64,000 bases of DNA from Thalassia testudinum (GCA_037157565.1 JAZHRO010000056.1:28581501-28645500), one strand, 5' to 3'; positions 43,641 through 55,900 are shown, counted from the stretch's first letter. Made by a program: numbers and translations. The notes: generated by a model not told the origin, from the sequence alone.

Positions 43641-44300
43641 AAAAGAGTATGTCACTGATTTCGACCTCTGGGACACATCACCGGATAATTTGGTCAGCAC
43701 CTATGTGGAATAAGTACGGGTCTTCCCAAATGTAGTACTTGGCATTGGAGAGCAACTTGTCTTTCTTGGCATTCGGCCAATCAGACGGGATTTGGTGTGA
43801 TGCCAACTAGTTTACTATATCAACAAACCATGGAAGCCTGGTACCAATAGTCAAGAGGTGCTCGTCAGGAAAATGCTCCGTGATGGGTCCAGGAGGGTCG
43901 ATGATCTCAGAAGGAAGGCGAGACAAGTGGTCAACTACCACGTTCTGTCATCTTGCCTTGTCATGAATATCGAGGTCAAATTCTTGCAACAACAAGATCC
44001 ATCGGATTAATCGAGGCTTCGCATCCTTCTTCTCAAGGAGATACCTCACAGCTGTGTGATTCGAGTAGATTATAACATGGGAACCCAGGAGATAAGATAT
44101 GAATTTTTCAAGGGCAAATACTACAACTAGGAGCTCTTTCTCCGTAATCATGTAGCTACGTTGAGCCTCATCAAGTCTTTTGCTAGTGTAGTTGATGACC
44201 ACGGGTTTCCCGTCAATCTTCTACCCCAGCACTGCTCCTACAGCGAAGTCAAATGCATCGCACATGATCTCAAAGGGTTGAGACCAATCAGGGGACTGTA
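43641..44300 (-). pseudogene. Element D RNase H and linker (broken)
   Basis: Open part 44202 to 43948: [30 protein letters not shown] and [13 protein letters not shown], where relatives have YTDH, so a catalytic Asp reads Asn. Continues [18 protein letters not shown], a stop, then VVDHLSRLPSEIIDPPGPITEHFPDE. Confidence 0.85.
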
Positions 44301-45410
44301 GGATCGGGGCTTGGGTGACTCAGTCACAAAGGATCTCAAAAGCTTGAGTGCATTCCTTGGAAATCTCAAAGGGTACATCCTTGGAGAGAAGAGTGGTCAG
44401 GGGCACGCGATTTTTGAGAACTCCAGGATGAAACGATGGTAAAATCAATGTGCCCTAGAAAAGACTGGATGTCCCTGATCGAGGTAGGCATAGGAAGTTT
44501 AGAAATCAGATTATTCTTGGCTCGATCAACTTGGATGCCTCTCCTAGAAATTAAGTGTACCAGGATGATCCCCTCAGGCACCATAAAGTGGCTCTTTTCC
44601 CAGGAAAGAACCAGATTTATGTTAATGCATCACCTGGGTATGTCTACCAAGTGCTAGAGGCAATCGCCAAATGATGCCCCAAAAACTGAGAAGTCATCCA
44701 TGAAGACTTTTAGATAATCACCTACCATATCAGAGAATATGGCAAGCATGCACCGCTGAAAAGTAGCGAGTGCATTGCAGATATTGAAAGGCATTCTTTG
44801 GAACGCGTATGTCCCGAAGGGGTAGGTGAACATAGTCTTTTCCTAGTCCTCTGGATGAATCGCCACTTGGTTGTAACTGGAGTACCCGTCAAGAAAGCAG
44901 AAGAATCTATTTCCTTCTAGTTTTTCGAGAATCTGATCAATAAATGGTAGTGGGAAATGATCCTTCTTAGTGGAGGAATTGAGTCTTTGGTAATCTATCC
45001 AGACTCTCCATGAGTAGGCTATACGGGTAGGTATGACATCTCTGATTTCAGTCATGATAGTGGTGAGCCTTGCCTTCTTAGGCATAACCTATATTGGGCT
45101 CACCTAGCGACTGTTGGAGATCGGGTAGATGATCCCTGCATCTAACCACTTAATGATCTCCTTTTTCACGACCTCCTGCAGATTGGGGTTTAGACGTCTC
45201 TGCATTTCACGTGAAGGCCATGCGCCCTCTTCAGAATAAATGCGGTGTGTGCAATAAGAGGGACTTATTCTAGTCAAATCATCGAGAGTCCAACCAATGG
45301 CTCTACGATGTTGCTGGAGAATAGCAATCAGACGAGATTCTTGGTCAGGTGTGAGTTTGGAGTTTATAATCACCAGATTAGAACCCAAAAAGACATATTT
45401 CAAATGATCG
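44301..45410 (-). pseudogene. Element D reverse transcriptase (catalytic box intact, stops)
   Basis: Three open pieces: 45403 to 45104 (AIGWTLDDLTRISPSYC, IIKWLDAGIIYPIS), 45085 to 44843 (WRVWIDYQRLN, FCFLDGYSSYNQV) and 44584 to 44366 (thumb). Between them FMDDFSVFG at about 44681 to 44708 is complete. Stops are single TAG codons at expected Trp or Gln positions; the 3' end is frameshifted after FLGHIDF. Confidence 0.87.
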
Positions 45411-46130
45411 GGAAGAGGCTTAAGTTCTAGAACGAGGTTATCAGCAGCAACGGGTGGGTCAGAGTGGGTGTAGGGTACAAGGGTAGGAGTTATGGGTTCG
45501 TCTAGATCAAGTTCTGACTCCTCTAATTGTGGTTTTAGATCTCTTCTTGTTGTTGATGAGGGATAATCATGTTGTCCTCAATTTGTGGTTCATCAACCAC
45601 GGCTCTGATGTCACAAATTTGCTCTACCACACCATAATTAATCCATTGTTGGGCCTTAAAGATATCAATCTTAAGAGTCTAATTCCCAAATTTTAGCTCT
45701 ATTTGTCCCTCTTCACAACATATGTTGGCCCTTGCAGTGGCTAGAAAAGGTCTCCCTAGTATGATTAGTGTATCCCTTGGATTCTCAGGTGCATCCATGT
45801 CTAGAACTATGAAATCTATAGGGAAGTAGAAATCATGCACCCTAACAATAACATCCTCAAGAATTCCCTTAGGTGACTTGATAGATCGATCGGTTAACTA
45901 CAATGTCACCTCAGTCGATTTCAGTTCAGATTCTTCTAAGTGGTTAAGCAGGGATGTGGGTATCAGGTTTATGGAGGCACCTAGGTATAATAATGCTCTA
46001 TCAAACTGGGTTTCACCAATCTTACATGAAATCAGGGGAGTGCCTGGGTCTTTTGCCTTGGGTGGGAGTTTACTCAGGATCATAGAGCTAGCTAGCTCTG
46101 ATAGTACAATCAGACTCCCACTCTTGGTTC
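45411..46130 (-). pseudogene. Element D aspartic protease and linker (catalytic Asp lost)
   Basis: KLPPKAKDPGTPLISCKIG, DRALLYLGASINLIP (about 45975 to 46000) with Tyr at the catalytic Asp position, a stop, LTDRSIKSPKGILEDVIVRV, VLDMDAPENPRD, LGRPFLATARANICCEEG, then an acidic linker with further stops. One substitution alone would abolish activity. Confidence 0.86.
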
Positions 46131-48153
46131 ACGCTTATGCTAAGGTGTACATACGTTTTTCAAGAATCGTGCATAAGCCGGTACGTGGCGGATTGCATCC
46201 ATCAAGGGGATGTTTATTTGGACCTACTCAAAGAACTTGATCAGGTCCTCCTCAGGAGCCATGGGTTTAGCTATCCTCTTTCCCTTGGTAAAGGCCTCGA
46301 GAAATGGAACCTTGGTTGGTTCCTCTAGGATAGTTCCAGGTTTTTGATCTTGGTCAAGGATAGGAACATCCTGGATAACTGTCCTAGGTTTTGGGTCACT
46401 ACCAAGCTTGGAGTGGTCTAGATAAGGTGGATCTTGGGTTCGTTTACCACTACAAGTTGTTACAGAATTTAGTCCTGCCTGGTTCTGGTTGGGGGTTGGC
46501 AAGATGAGCTGCTGCGATTGGTAACCCGCATAGGTGGTTGATGCTTCCATCTCATCAAGTGATGGAACAGAAGGGGCCTGATAGATCAAGTGTGCTTGGC
46601 CTGGGTTCGGGTTCATAATGTGCCGCTGGGTCGGCACGTTATTCAGGTTAGGCAGAGGTTGAGAAGGAAGTGTGCCCAGTTGGTGAGAATTTGCCAACTG
46701 GGCAAGTTGGTTGCGGACCTCTGTGATTTCATCCTTGTGTTGCTTCTGGATAGCCACATTCATTCTTTGAATGTTAGCCAAAGTTTGGAGGATGAGGGAC
46801 ATTTGGTCTTAGTTGGGCCCGGATGGACAAGTGGGGTTGGGCCGAGGGTGAGGTGGCTGATAAGGACGAGGGGCTTGTGTACGGGGCTGAAAGGGTGGTC
46901 TTGGGTTCTAAGAATTTCCCACCCACTGGAAATTTGGATGGTTTCGCCATCCAGGGTTGTAGGTGTTGGAAAATGGGTCATTTTGGAAGACCCTCAGGTC
47001 CTCGCAGGTCTGAGGAGCCACAGGAAAGTCAGAGAATGGGGGAGTAGAGTTCCCCTGATAGGAATAAAAAGATCGGAGGTCCCTCCAGTCTTAGAGTCAG
47101 ATGGAGGTGGATATAAGTCCATCCCAGGAGAAGGTCAATGGAAAATGTTCTACACAGTTTCCCGTGTGGGAGGTGGCTGTGCGAAGTTCTACATAGAGGT
47201 GGCTCACTGCAAGTGCTGAGTTAGCTCGTCCACCTTCTTGTCAATAATTGAGACCTTGTCCAACTGACTGGCCATTAATTCCAAGTCGACTGATGTAGAC
47301 AAGCTTTGCGTCTCATGTCCTCCCCTAAGGTTCGTCACTACGCGGGTATTCGTCCGGTCGAATAATCCCATGGAGTCATTTTGATGGAGTTCTCGCACAT
47401 ATTCTCGATAATCTCCCACACGGTTTCTTCATGTTGACCCATGATATTCCCTCCGCATGTTCCATTGACGAACAATCTAATGTCTTCACGGAGTCCCTGG
47501 TAAAAAGACTACACTTGTTCCCATTTAGGAACTCCATGATAGGGGCACTTTCCCATGAGATCCTAGAATCGATCCCATGCCTCACGAAGAGGTTCACCCG
47601 TCTGCTGTGTTAAGTGAGTAATCTAATGGCACAAGGCATTTGTCCAACCAATGAGAAATAACTTATTCAAAAACTTAGACTGGAGTTCTTCCCAAGTGTT
47701 GATCGAACGGGTCTGTGTCTAATACCAATGAGCCGCCTTGTCCATAAGGGAGAAAGAGAACATCTTCATGAGTAAGATATCCCAATTTTGTGCATCTGAC
47801 CCAAAGGTCTGGGACAGATGCTTGAGCTGTTTGATAAGTTGGAAGGGATCCTCAGAGTTATGCCCATAGAATTTAGGTATGGCATGAATCATATTGGGCT
47901 TCAATTCAGAATCAGGTCCTCCAGTCGGGATTCTGTCTCGAGGCTCAATTGCTACCACAGCGGGATTATAGTGATCTAGCATCATGGGGCACTGTAGTGG
48001 GTTCATGAAGTTTTGGAAGAGATCATTAAGATGCTGGAGCTGGTGTTCAAGATTATTCTCTTCTTCAACAGGCTGAGGCATGATGGAAGAAGAAGGGGAA
48101 CTAGGTTCAAAATCAGAAGAGAGGTCTATGTGGAGTGGTTGTCGCACAAACAA
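46131..48153 (-). pseudogene. Element D gag (broken in the middle)
   Basis: The open N-terminal part (48153 to 47719, 144 codons) has an acidic start, ELKPNMIHAIPKFYGHNSEDPF and MFSFSLMDKAAHWY. Then stops and frame changes to 46810, with pieces such as VFNGTCGGN-like NGTCGGNIM and SVDLELMASQLDKVS (47310). The open C-terminal part (46802 to 46224, 192 codons) has a Gln/Asn/Pro-rich stretch, VTTCSGKRTQD and KVPFLEAFTKGKR. Matches the gag of F. No CCHC knuckle. Confidence 0.84.
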
Positions 48154-49150
48154 GGGTACCGAGGCTTGGCATCAGGGGGAGTGGATTTCTAGAGGAGGTT
48201 TCAAGGACCTCCTACCGAACATGCACTGAAGGATTGGATGAGGTTAGAAGGTGTTGGACCCAATCAAGACACCTAAAATATGTTGGGTGACTATAGTGGT
48301 TTGGGGCGGATGATACCCTGGGATCAGAAGGTCGTCGACCTGAGAATTACCTAGGCAGCCACAGAGGGTGAGTCCCGCAAAGACCCCTACACGATAGAGT
48401 GCCCCCACGGGTTACAGGGTTTCCCCCACCCGACCTCTCTTGTCACTGAGATTCCAGGTAGACCAGACTGGGGACCTTGACCTCTTAAGTCTACCACTTT
48501 TAATTAAGATCAAGGTGCTTGGGGTTTCACTTGAACTTTAAGCCTTTTGTTGTGCAGAAGTGACCTAATTTGAAGGTTGGTTTATCCAAGGGATCAACTT
48601 CACCTGTTTGTTCCTATGAGAGCTTATTAGATTCTTTATTTTAGTGTTCAAGTGAATTAAGCGCCTGATTGCTTAGGGTTTCTCTTAATAGATCTTTTCA
48701 AGCAGTCGTTTAGGCACACCTCTTTTTGGAATTTTCAGTTCTTGATTAGATGTGTCTCTAAAACCCTAGCTTAGAATCCTAGGTTGGCTCTAGTTGATCC
48801 AATTAGTTGCCTCAGAATTAGGTAACTAAGGCTGAAGCAAGAACGTTTTAGCCCTAGTTAGCTTAAGTGGATATGCAGATAAAATGTGTTGAAATTTAAA
48901 AACAGGCAACTCTGTGAATTACTATGTATAGAAGACAGGTAGCCCTAGATTGATTTTTTTTTTCTTTGCTTTTTCCTCTTTAGAATGTGGGGGTTTAAGA
49001 GAGAGAGGATTGAAGGTTACCTATCCTCTGGTGTGTTCGTTGTGCGGTGGCTTTGTTAATCCTTGCCTTCCTTTCCTACACAACATAAGAGAGATTGAAT
49101 TAGTATAAAATTAGATATTGTGATTTTGAAGCTTCTAAAATGCCTGTTGC
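48154..49150 (-). other. Element D leader between PBS and gag
   Basis: No credible ORF. The gag-proximal half aligns with the leader of F at 18499 to 18780. Confidence 0.65.
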
Positions 49151-49168
49151 TCCCCGGCAACGGTGCCA
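49151..49168 (-). promoter_or_regulatory. Primer-binding site of element D
   Basis: Minus-strand sense TGGCACCGTTGCCGGGGA, one mismatch to the usual tRNA-Asp PBS; 5 nt from the LTR. Confidence 0.88.
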
Positions 49169-49173
49169 AAAAC

Positions 49174-51833
49174 TGGTTACGAATTTTGTAAAATCGCACC
49201 GGTTTGATTGTATTTTATTACTCAAATACAAAAATTCTCCGAGGTCGAACTTTGGGAGCAAACTTGATTCCAGAAGTGTAGAAAATCATAATTTACAATA
49301 TACTATCATGCAAAAAGATTTAGGAGAGGAAATAAAAATGTCTCCTCTCTTTCCTTCTTTTGTTCTCCAAGGATCAGACACCTTAAATGGCCACTTGCTA
49401 CTGTGCTTGTGCTCTCCTTCTTTTTAGCTACTACTACTGCTGCTTCATCTTCTTCTTCTTCTTGGCTTCTTCCTTTTCTCTTCTTTTCCCTTCTGACTTC
49501 TCCTCTGACTTCTTCTTTCTTCTGTACTGTGCCTTTACTTTCTCTCTTTCGTCTCCTTCCTTGCACTTCCAAGCCTTTCTTCTTCCTTCTCCTTCTGCCT
49601 TAGCTTCTCTACGACTGCAATGCCATCTTAATTCTTCTCCTTTGCTGCTCCTGCCTTCAAGTTCTTCCACACCTGCCTCCTCCTCCTCCCCCTTTCCCTG
49701 CACAGTACAAAGCAAAACCTACCCCTACCCTCCCCCTCATCACTCTTTCTCTATTTCTCTCTTCGCTCTCTCAGAGCCAGCCAGATCAATGGGTCGGGTT
49801 ACTTGTGCCCAGGTCCAGGCACACCGGTGTGGGTGGTGCGTGAGGACTGCAGGGTAACCGAGTCGGCCAGGTCTGCGTAGGAGTGATCGTGGATGAGGCA
49901 GGTGGAGTTGGCGAGGGACCTCACACCGTGTTACTTGAGGCGCTAAGAAAGAAACACAAAAACAATAAAAAACATGCACCTACGACAAGCATTTCCGAGG
50001 TGGGACTAAAGTCCCACCCACTCTTCACGCACCCATAGGGAGGAGTCTCGTCCAATTGAGGCAGCTGCAGTCGCTGATGCCTCTGCTTGCCAGGTGTGAA
50101 TGACTCGCAGAGGGATTCCGCACACCTGCAACGCCTCTACCTAGAGTGGGATGACCTGGAGCTCGCGAGCAAGCTCCTTCACGCCTTTGCTAATGGCGGT
50201 GGAAAGACCAAACCTGAAATGCATGAATATGGCCTCACGGCCCTATCAAATTACTTGGGGAGCTTTGCCGTGGCACGGCGAAAGTGCTGCGTTAGTTGGC
50301 TGGCCGTAGGGTGGCCTGGGCGTGCGTGCCTATGTCACCCTGTGGCTTTGAAGATAGGTGTGTTCGGGGGAAGTGTTGGGAGCGTGTGGCAGTGAAAGGG
50401 AAGAGGGGTTACGATCAGTGAGTCATGGCAGAGCTTGTGAGGTGGTTGGCGAGGTTGGTGGATGCATGGAGTGGTGGATACACCTCACCGATGGTCTTCT
50501 GGAGGTGGAGAAGGTGGTGGTGGTGTGTGAGCGGTGAGGCGAAATAACAGAAATAAATGAGGGAAAATAAAGAGCAGAGAGAGAGAGTGCTTATCTATGG
50601 GTCTCTGGACGAAGGGGGGAAGTGGAAGTGGTGAGTGGCTGTGCTGCCGTCGTTGGAGACGAAGGCACCCAGGGGAAGAGACGGCGACGAGGAAGAGGGA
50701 CTGAACGGTGCCTACTAGTAGGGTGAGGCACGGAGGAAGACGGCAGAGATGACTCTGCCACTGGTATGGTGGCAAAGAGACGAGAGGAGGAAGAGGATTC
50801 GTCAGAGCTTGCGAGCAGACGGCCGGAGGTGAGAAAGACAAATTTAAGGGGGATTCTCAGGCTAGAACATGCTGAAGGGTGTGGTAGGGGGTGCCTCTCC
50901 TTAAATAGGCGTTGGCAGAGAGAATCGCAAGGAGGAGGCGGGAATACCTCGCCGTAGGTACGGCCATAGTGAGACCCATACCTCTCAAGTGTTCGCACGA
51001 GAGGTATGGTAGCCGACAGGGCATGGGAACCGGCCCATGCGGCAGGGGACAACATAGCGAGTCTCCCTTTCAAATCTAGGGCCGGCTCCCCATGGATGCA
51101 CGGTGCCATCCTTTGTGCAAAGTCACCGAAGGTATGGCCTGTGCAGGCGGGTGGCAGAGGGACCCGATTGAAGAAGATGATGTGAAAAGATAGGGGGGTC
51201 CTTGCAAGGTTTGAAAAAGCTAAGGGTCAAAAAGTAATTATTGAGGACCATTTTGTAAAGTGGGTCAAGGCGACCTTCCCTTTGGTCCAAATTTTGGTAT
51301 AAACCTAATTTGGACCTAAGGAATCCAATGGTGAGGTTGGATTTTAGGTTTGACCATGCTTGACTAGCCATTTTGCACAAAAACCCAAATTAGGTCAAAA
51401 TTAGGTATGGTTTTCAATCTAGGTCAAGATAGGTTCCAATGGCCAAATTGAAGGTTCTAAACCCTAAGGGATATTTTTTCATGAATTTTAGAGGGTTTAA
51501 TTGATTTTTATCTTGCTTGGAACTTCGTGAATTAAAGTGGATTTGTTTTAGGGTTGCAGAATGTCATTTAATTCCCAGATTTTGTCATAACCCTTTTCTT
51601 ACCAAACCATCTCACTTTTTCTCTTATTAAGTCCATTTAACCTGTGTATGGACCCTTAGAAATCCCATTTATGTACTACAATGGTAAGATTGTAGTTTTA
51701 CCCCTTGTGTAATGTTTTATTCTCTACTCAACAATTTCGTGATTTATGCCTTCCCTTAGATTATGTAGGAGCTTTTTGTTTGATTTCTTATGTCAAAATG
51801 TGATAGTTAGGGTTTATGATGAGGTTCTCATCA
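49174..51833 (-). repeat. Element D 5' LTR (right copy)
   Basis: About 2660 bp, TGGTTACGAATTTTG to GGTTCTCATCA. TATA-like box at 50898 to 50907 (minus), perfect stem at 49999 to 50018. Confidence 0.95.
50898..50907 (-). promoter_or_regulatory. TATA-like box of element D, right (5') LTR
   Basis: Minus-strand sense TATTTAAGGA, same context as in the left LTR. Confidence 0.6.
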
Positions 51834-51838
51834 CTTGT
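51834..51838. repeat. Target-site duplication of element D, right
   Basis: CTTGT, identical to 38308 to 38312. Confidence 0.93.
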
Positions 51839-53698
51839 CGTGGAGCAATCCTACTCTGGCGACCTTCATTTGGAAAGTTCTTGATGATTGCACGATGAAA
51901 ATCTCCTAAACTTCAGCCATAGATTCCTTAAGGAATTCTCCTTCCATTGCAGCCAGACTTGGACCCCATAATCTTCCTAATCTCTCATGCGAACGCATGA
52001 GAGATTCGGGTATCTCTTGTGTGTCAAGCTTGCCATGCTTGAAAGCTTGGTTTCTAAGCTTCAAACCTCCCTCTAAGGCCTATACAATGATCCATGATGC
52101 ACGCTGATCTCCCTACGCTTGTTTTCAGCCTAAAATACCCCTTATTTCCTGCCTTTTATCTGGCCAAAAGGCTCCACGACGTCAGACGACCTTCACTAAT
52201 CACCTTCGTCGTCTGCTCGCAATACTGGGGGCGGATTTGCCTTCCTCTCTTTCCGCCTCATGCCATACCAGCTGACGCCTCTCTCTCAAGTCTTCGTCAC
52301 CATCTCACCCTCACCGGAGCATCTTCGTCTTCAACGTTGGCCACACCAGACCCTATGCCACCTTTTCCTCTATTCATCCATAGCCTAGCCTATTCGATGC
52401 TCTATCCTCTACTCATCAGCACTGTGCTGCTACTTTTCCGTATCTACTGCTCCTACTCTATCCACATCATCATCTTCCACCTCATTGGCGAATTTCCGGC
52501 GAGCCCTAGTAGCTTCCACAAATGTCCAACTGCATCGCTTCCATGCTCGTCACCTCCGCCGTGCGCCCACGAGCAAAATTCCTAAACTTATTTTATTGAT
52601 TGCTCATCCATTCACCCGACCAAACCCACCATCATTCTTTGATCATTTCTGTCACCATCCAGCCATTACTCACTTTCATCCACTATGTTACGACCACCAT
52701 TGAATTCGCCGTGTCCTAGTGGCCCTTCTAAACCAATTTAACTTGGCCGAGAGGCAACTCTCATGTTTTTAGGTTTGCCCCTCCGACTGCCATTAACGAG
52801 CAACTCCAAGCAACCTCAAAGCATGCTCTTGAGACCTCAGCTCCAGGCACCTCCATCTGGTGATGCGGAATCATCCCAGGTAGCTGCCTAGGTGTCCAAT
52901 TTTGGACGTTGACCACTTCTTGGATCTCAATTGGATAGAGTTGCTACTGTAGCACTGTGCGAGAAGAACATAAGGATGACTTCACTACTGAATGAAGGAG
53001 GGGGACTAAGATAGTCCCACCTCGTAACGTGAAAAGTATCCGCGTGCAAATAAATTGAATTTCGGCATCAGGCTTATCGCCTGAACACGTACGAGAGGTC
53101 GGCTCCCCCACACACTGCGCCCTCGCCCACACTTGCCTCCTAGGTCTAGGCCTTGGTTCGTTTACCCGGTTACCTAGGTCTAGTCTGGTTCACCTGATCC
53201 TTAGAGAGAAAGAAGAGGAAGAATAAGAGAGAGGAAGGGGGAGGGTTTTGCCCTCTATTGCTCTCTACACTTAGTGAAATTTGAAGAGGCCTTCACCTCT
53301 GTTGGTGTTGTGCTGTGCTTGTGTATCTCCCTGAGGCCTGAGGGAGAAAAGAGAGGTCTTTGCCTCTGTTGCTGGTTCTGAGCCACTGTTGCACGATTGA
53401 TGTACTTAAGTTGACGTCGCATTTGGTTGATTGTTATTGTAACATTATTTGAGTATAATTGTAATAGGGTAATTTGGTGATTCAAATCACCATTTTACCC
53501 GAATCTTTTTGGCTACATTAGCTCTTGATATTACATTTACATCATTTGTGCTTGAAATTACTATTACATTATCATATTCTTGGTTAAAATTGTGATCTTG
53601 AGATAAATTGTCATATTGCTCCCTACGTTCGACGTCGAATTTCTTACGAGCTTTAAATTTTAAGTGTCTTCGTGATTTATCGACTACACTACGATGCA
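51839..53698 (+). repeat. Element F 3' LTR, part 2
   Basis: Continues the LTR cut at 38312; together about 2.57 kb, close to the LTR of D. It contains the stem GGGGACT, AAGAT, AGTCCCAC (53001 to 53020) and a terminal region with CCCTACGTTCGACG. The end is placed at TGCA (53698) by analogy with other LTRs, not by a second copy. Open frames here (for example 52094 to 52585) have no recognisable similarity. Confidence 0.7.
53001..53020. repeat. Stem in LTR of F
   Basis: GGGGACT and AGTCCCAC around AAGAT, followed by CTCG. In sense this matches the stem in the LTR of D, where CACCTCGG follows the AGTCC arm. Confidence 0.7.
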
Positions 53699-53723
53699 TT
53701 ACTCTTAAAACACCGATTTAGCG
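53699..53723. other. Short spacer between LTRs of F and G
   Basis: About 25 nt assigned to neither LTR; both neighbouring edges are estimates, so it may be part of one of them. Confidence 0.4.
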
Positions 53724-54413
53724 TGCGAACACATGTGTAAAGGGTTCGAGTTTGGAAACTTGTCATCGTAGTTCGATTCGTGAGAAAATCCATCAATCAG
53801 ATAAAATTTATAATCGAAACTCAAAAAGTGAGTCCTAGGTCGAACACAGGGGGCGAACGTTTGGTTTTCAAAAATACGCATTTTGCTTTATTTCTTTTTT
53901 GTCATTTTTGTACCTTTTATAATTTTTTTGTATTTTTAATAGGGTAAGGGATTAGGTCAATGAAATTTTATCTAGCTAAACTACTTGCAAAATATGAAAG
54001 AAAGTGGGAGAGAGAGAGAGAAACAATCATATATTTCGAAACAAATATTTGTTACATCAAGGAAAGCAGGTAAACTACACTAGAAAACAGTAAAGCTAGA
54101 TAGAGATGAATAGAATCCCCCTAGACGGTCGCTTTGAGGATGATCTGCTTTGACGTCGCCTAGAGGAAGGCGGTGAGGAGCGAGATGAACGAGGACAGAG
54201 GGTGGGGCAGGATGGCATCATGGTGAGGATCTTCTTCTTGAAGCGAGGTGAGAGGATGGTCGTGGGATGCTCCATGAATGGAGACGAGGAGAGGGAAAAA
54301 ATATTTGATTCTACTCTAGAGGAGCATCCCGGCCTTGGGACAAGCTCTCTCTAGAGCCTCAAAGGTTGTAAGGAGAAGAAAGGAAGGGATAGTGGAGAAT
54401 GGAGGAGGGTAGG

Positions 54414-54423
54414 TCCTTTTATA
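54414..54423 (-). promoter_or_regulatory. TATA box of element G LTR
   Basis: Minus-strand sense TATAAAAGGA, same as in the LTRs of A and C. Confidence 0.72.
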
Positions 54424-54854
54424 TTGGAAGGAAGAGGAGGAATTCATGCATAGGGCATTAGAGATAGCTACAATCGTCGCTGAAGATCTGTCCAACTGTC
54501 GCTAAAGATCCACACCAACTCTCGCCCCCGCTAGCTCAAGCATCATGTGCTATGTTGCACGGGCACACACGTGCTGGCGTTGTGCTATGTGTGCACAGCG
54601 GTGTGTGTGCACTGCGTCTAGGCACCATCGACGTCCAATTGGAGGATTGGGGGGCATTGCGGGTTTCGAACCCTCCCCCCTTCCTTGGAAGGCAAGGTCT
54701 TCACCGTTGCACCATGTTCCTGGAGTGTTGAGAAGATGGTGTGGGAGCTGTAGGCACGGGGAATCCTCTGTCGTTGGATCTTGATCCAACAGTTGTGGTG
54801 CGAGATCTTCGATGAAGAGGAGGCACCTGTAGTCACTGATGGCCGATGTTGGGC

Positions 54855-54888
54855 AGCCTAGATGGTGCCACGTGCCACCATCTAGGCT
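54855..54888. repeat. U3 palindrome 1 (G-box), LTR of G
   Basis: Arms AGCCTAGATGGTG and CACCATCTAGGCT around CCACGTGC; the longest form of this site in the window. Confidence 0.85.
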
Positions 54889-55334
54889 ATCTATTTTCTT
54901 TCTGTTGCAGAGGGTGCCACGGTGCTCGGATCAAGGTGATTTTTGTGTTGCCAGACTACGATCGTCACTCTGGATCCATCTGTGTGGTCTGATTTTTCAT
55001 CTGAAGCACATAAGTATGTCGCATTGCCCCATGGCCATTGATCTTCCTTGGATCAAATATGGTGCTACGGGATTCCAATTTTAATGATTTCAGAAGAATT
55101 AGACTCCGATCGTCATCCTAATCAGATCCTGACGGTCAGATTGTCCATCCGAGGCCCTGAAATAGATCTCCTTCCCTCATAGCCATAAAAAGGATGTAAT
55201 TAACCTAAAATATACACAACTACTCTCAATGCAGAATGATGCATGCTATGCAATATTTATAACATGAGTTGCAAATCAAAGCTGAGGAACACGCATGAAT
55301 AGCCATTTTAGACCAATTAAATGTGTCTACATCA

Positions 55335-55371
55335 TACCCCAATGCCTATCTTTTACTAGCCTCTAGAAAAA
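55335..55371 (-). promoter_or_regulatory. PPT and upstream hairpin of element G
   Basis: Minus-strand sense PPT GGCATTGGGGTA; inverted repeat TTTTACTA (55351 to 55358) and TAGAAAAA (55364 to 55371) with one mismatch. Confidence 0.8.
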
Positions 55372-55900
55372 TTAAACTATATGCTATGTATAAAAGTAGA
55401 ATTAGGACTTGATCGCTTTGGCCTAAGTTGTTTATTAACAATAGAAAAGTTCAACTAAGTTCCTAACTACAAAAACTCAATAGTACTCGGGTGCTTGCTA
55501 GAATGCAGACTGCCTAAGTTCTCACCTTATTTGAAAAGGGAAGACATTTTTTTTGCTTTTTCTTCTCTAATTTTTTTGTACTTTTTGAGTTTGGGAGTTT
55601 TAGGATAACTTTTTATGGCTACTCAACTCGCCCAAGACTCGAAAAGGACTTTAAGTGCTAAGCATCTTGTGGAAAGAGTGAAAGACTCACTAAGAGGCCA
55701 TTAAAATGGACATCAGATTTCTACGACCCTAGGTGACCTTAAGAGTTTCCACCTAAAGGTTTATCTTTTCGAATGGTAGCTTTCTCGCAACTTTATTTTT
55801 TATGGGATCAACACAAAGGCGAACCCAGTGTATATCTCCCTGGTTTATTCTACTTCCTTGCTTCTTCTATAAGTGTTTTGGGAATTATTGTGCATTTTTG

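Larger units (their letters stand above)
38313..51833 (-). mobile_element. Element D: Athila-type Ty3/Gypsy, complete structure
   Basis: 13.5 kb with LTRs 38313 to 40989 and 49174 to 51833, TSD CTTGT, tRNA-Asp PBS at 49151 and PPT at 40990; minus strand. Contains gag, protease, RT, RNase H, integrase and a 1.5 kb 3' UTR. The LTRs differ by about 10% over the first 155 nt, so it is an old insertion. Protease, RNase H and integrase each carry a changed catalytic residue. Confidence 0.95.
18499..53698 (+). mobile_element. Element F: Athila-type Ty3/Gypsy, 5'-truncated, split by C and D
   Basis: Parts in order: leader (18499), gag, protease, RT, RNase H, integrase, 3' UTR to 25170, then after element C the 3' UTR tail and PPT (36945 to 37606), 3' LTR part 1 (37607 to 38312), then after element D LTR part 2 to 53698. 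The 5' LTR and start of the leader are missing at the junction with A. Coding parts match element D most closely. Excluding inserted elements it is about 9.9 kb. Confidence 0.85.
53724..55334 (-). repeat. Element G 3' LTR
   Basis: The right edge is firm: TCTACATCA against the PPT. The left edge (TGCGAACAC at 53724) is estimated by alignment to the LTRs of A and C. TATA at 54414, 34 nt G-box palindrome at 54855, and the CCATAAAAAGGATGTAATTAACCT-like stretch near 55185 found in short form in C. Confidence 0.72.

Noticed and set aside
46590..47219. 209-codon plus-strand frame
   Set aside because: Antisense shadow of the Gln/Pro-rich gag of element D; the minus-strand frame has the matching gag motifs.
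52094..52585. 163-codon frame in the LTR of F
   Set aside because: It lies inside an LTR, has no recognisable domain, and nothing in the LTR of D corresponds to it.
52000..53250. Possible host gene between D and G
   Set aside because: The stretch continues the LTR of F after the TSD of D, contains its stem motif, and shows no exon-like frame.
53999..54021. GA-rich microsatellite as a regulatory site
   Set aside because: Similar short GA runs occur in several LTRs at the same place (25393, 35450); simple repeats with no further support.
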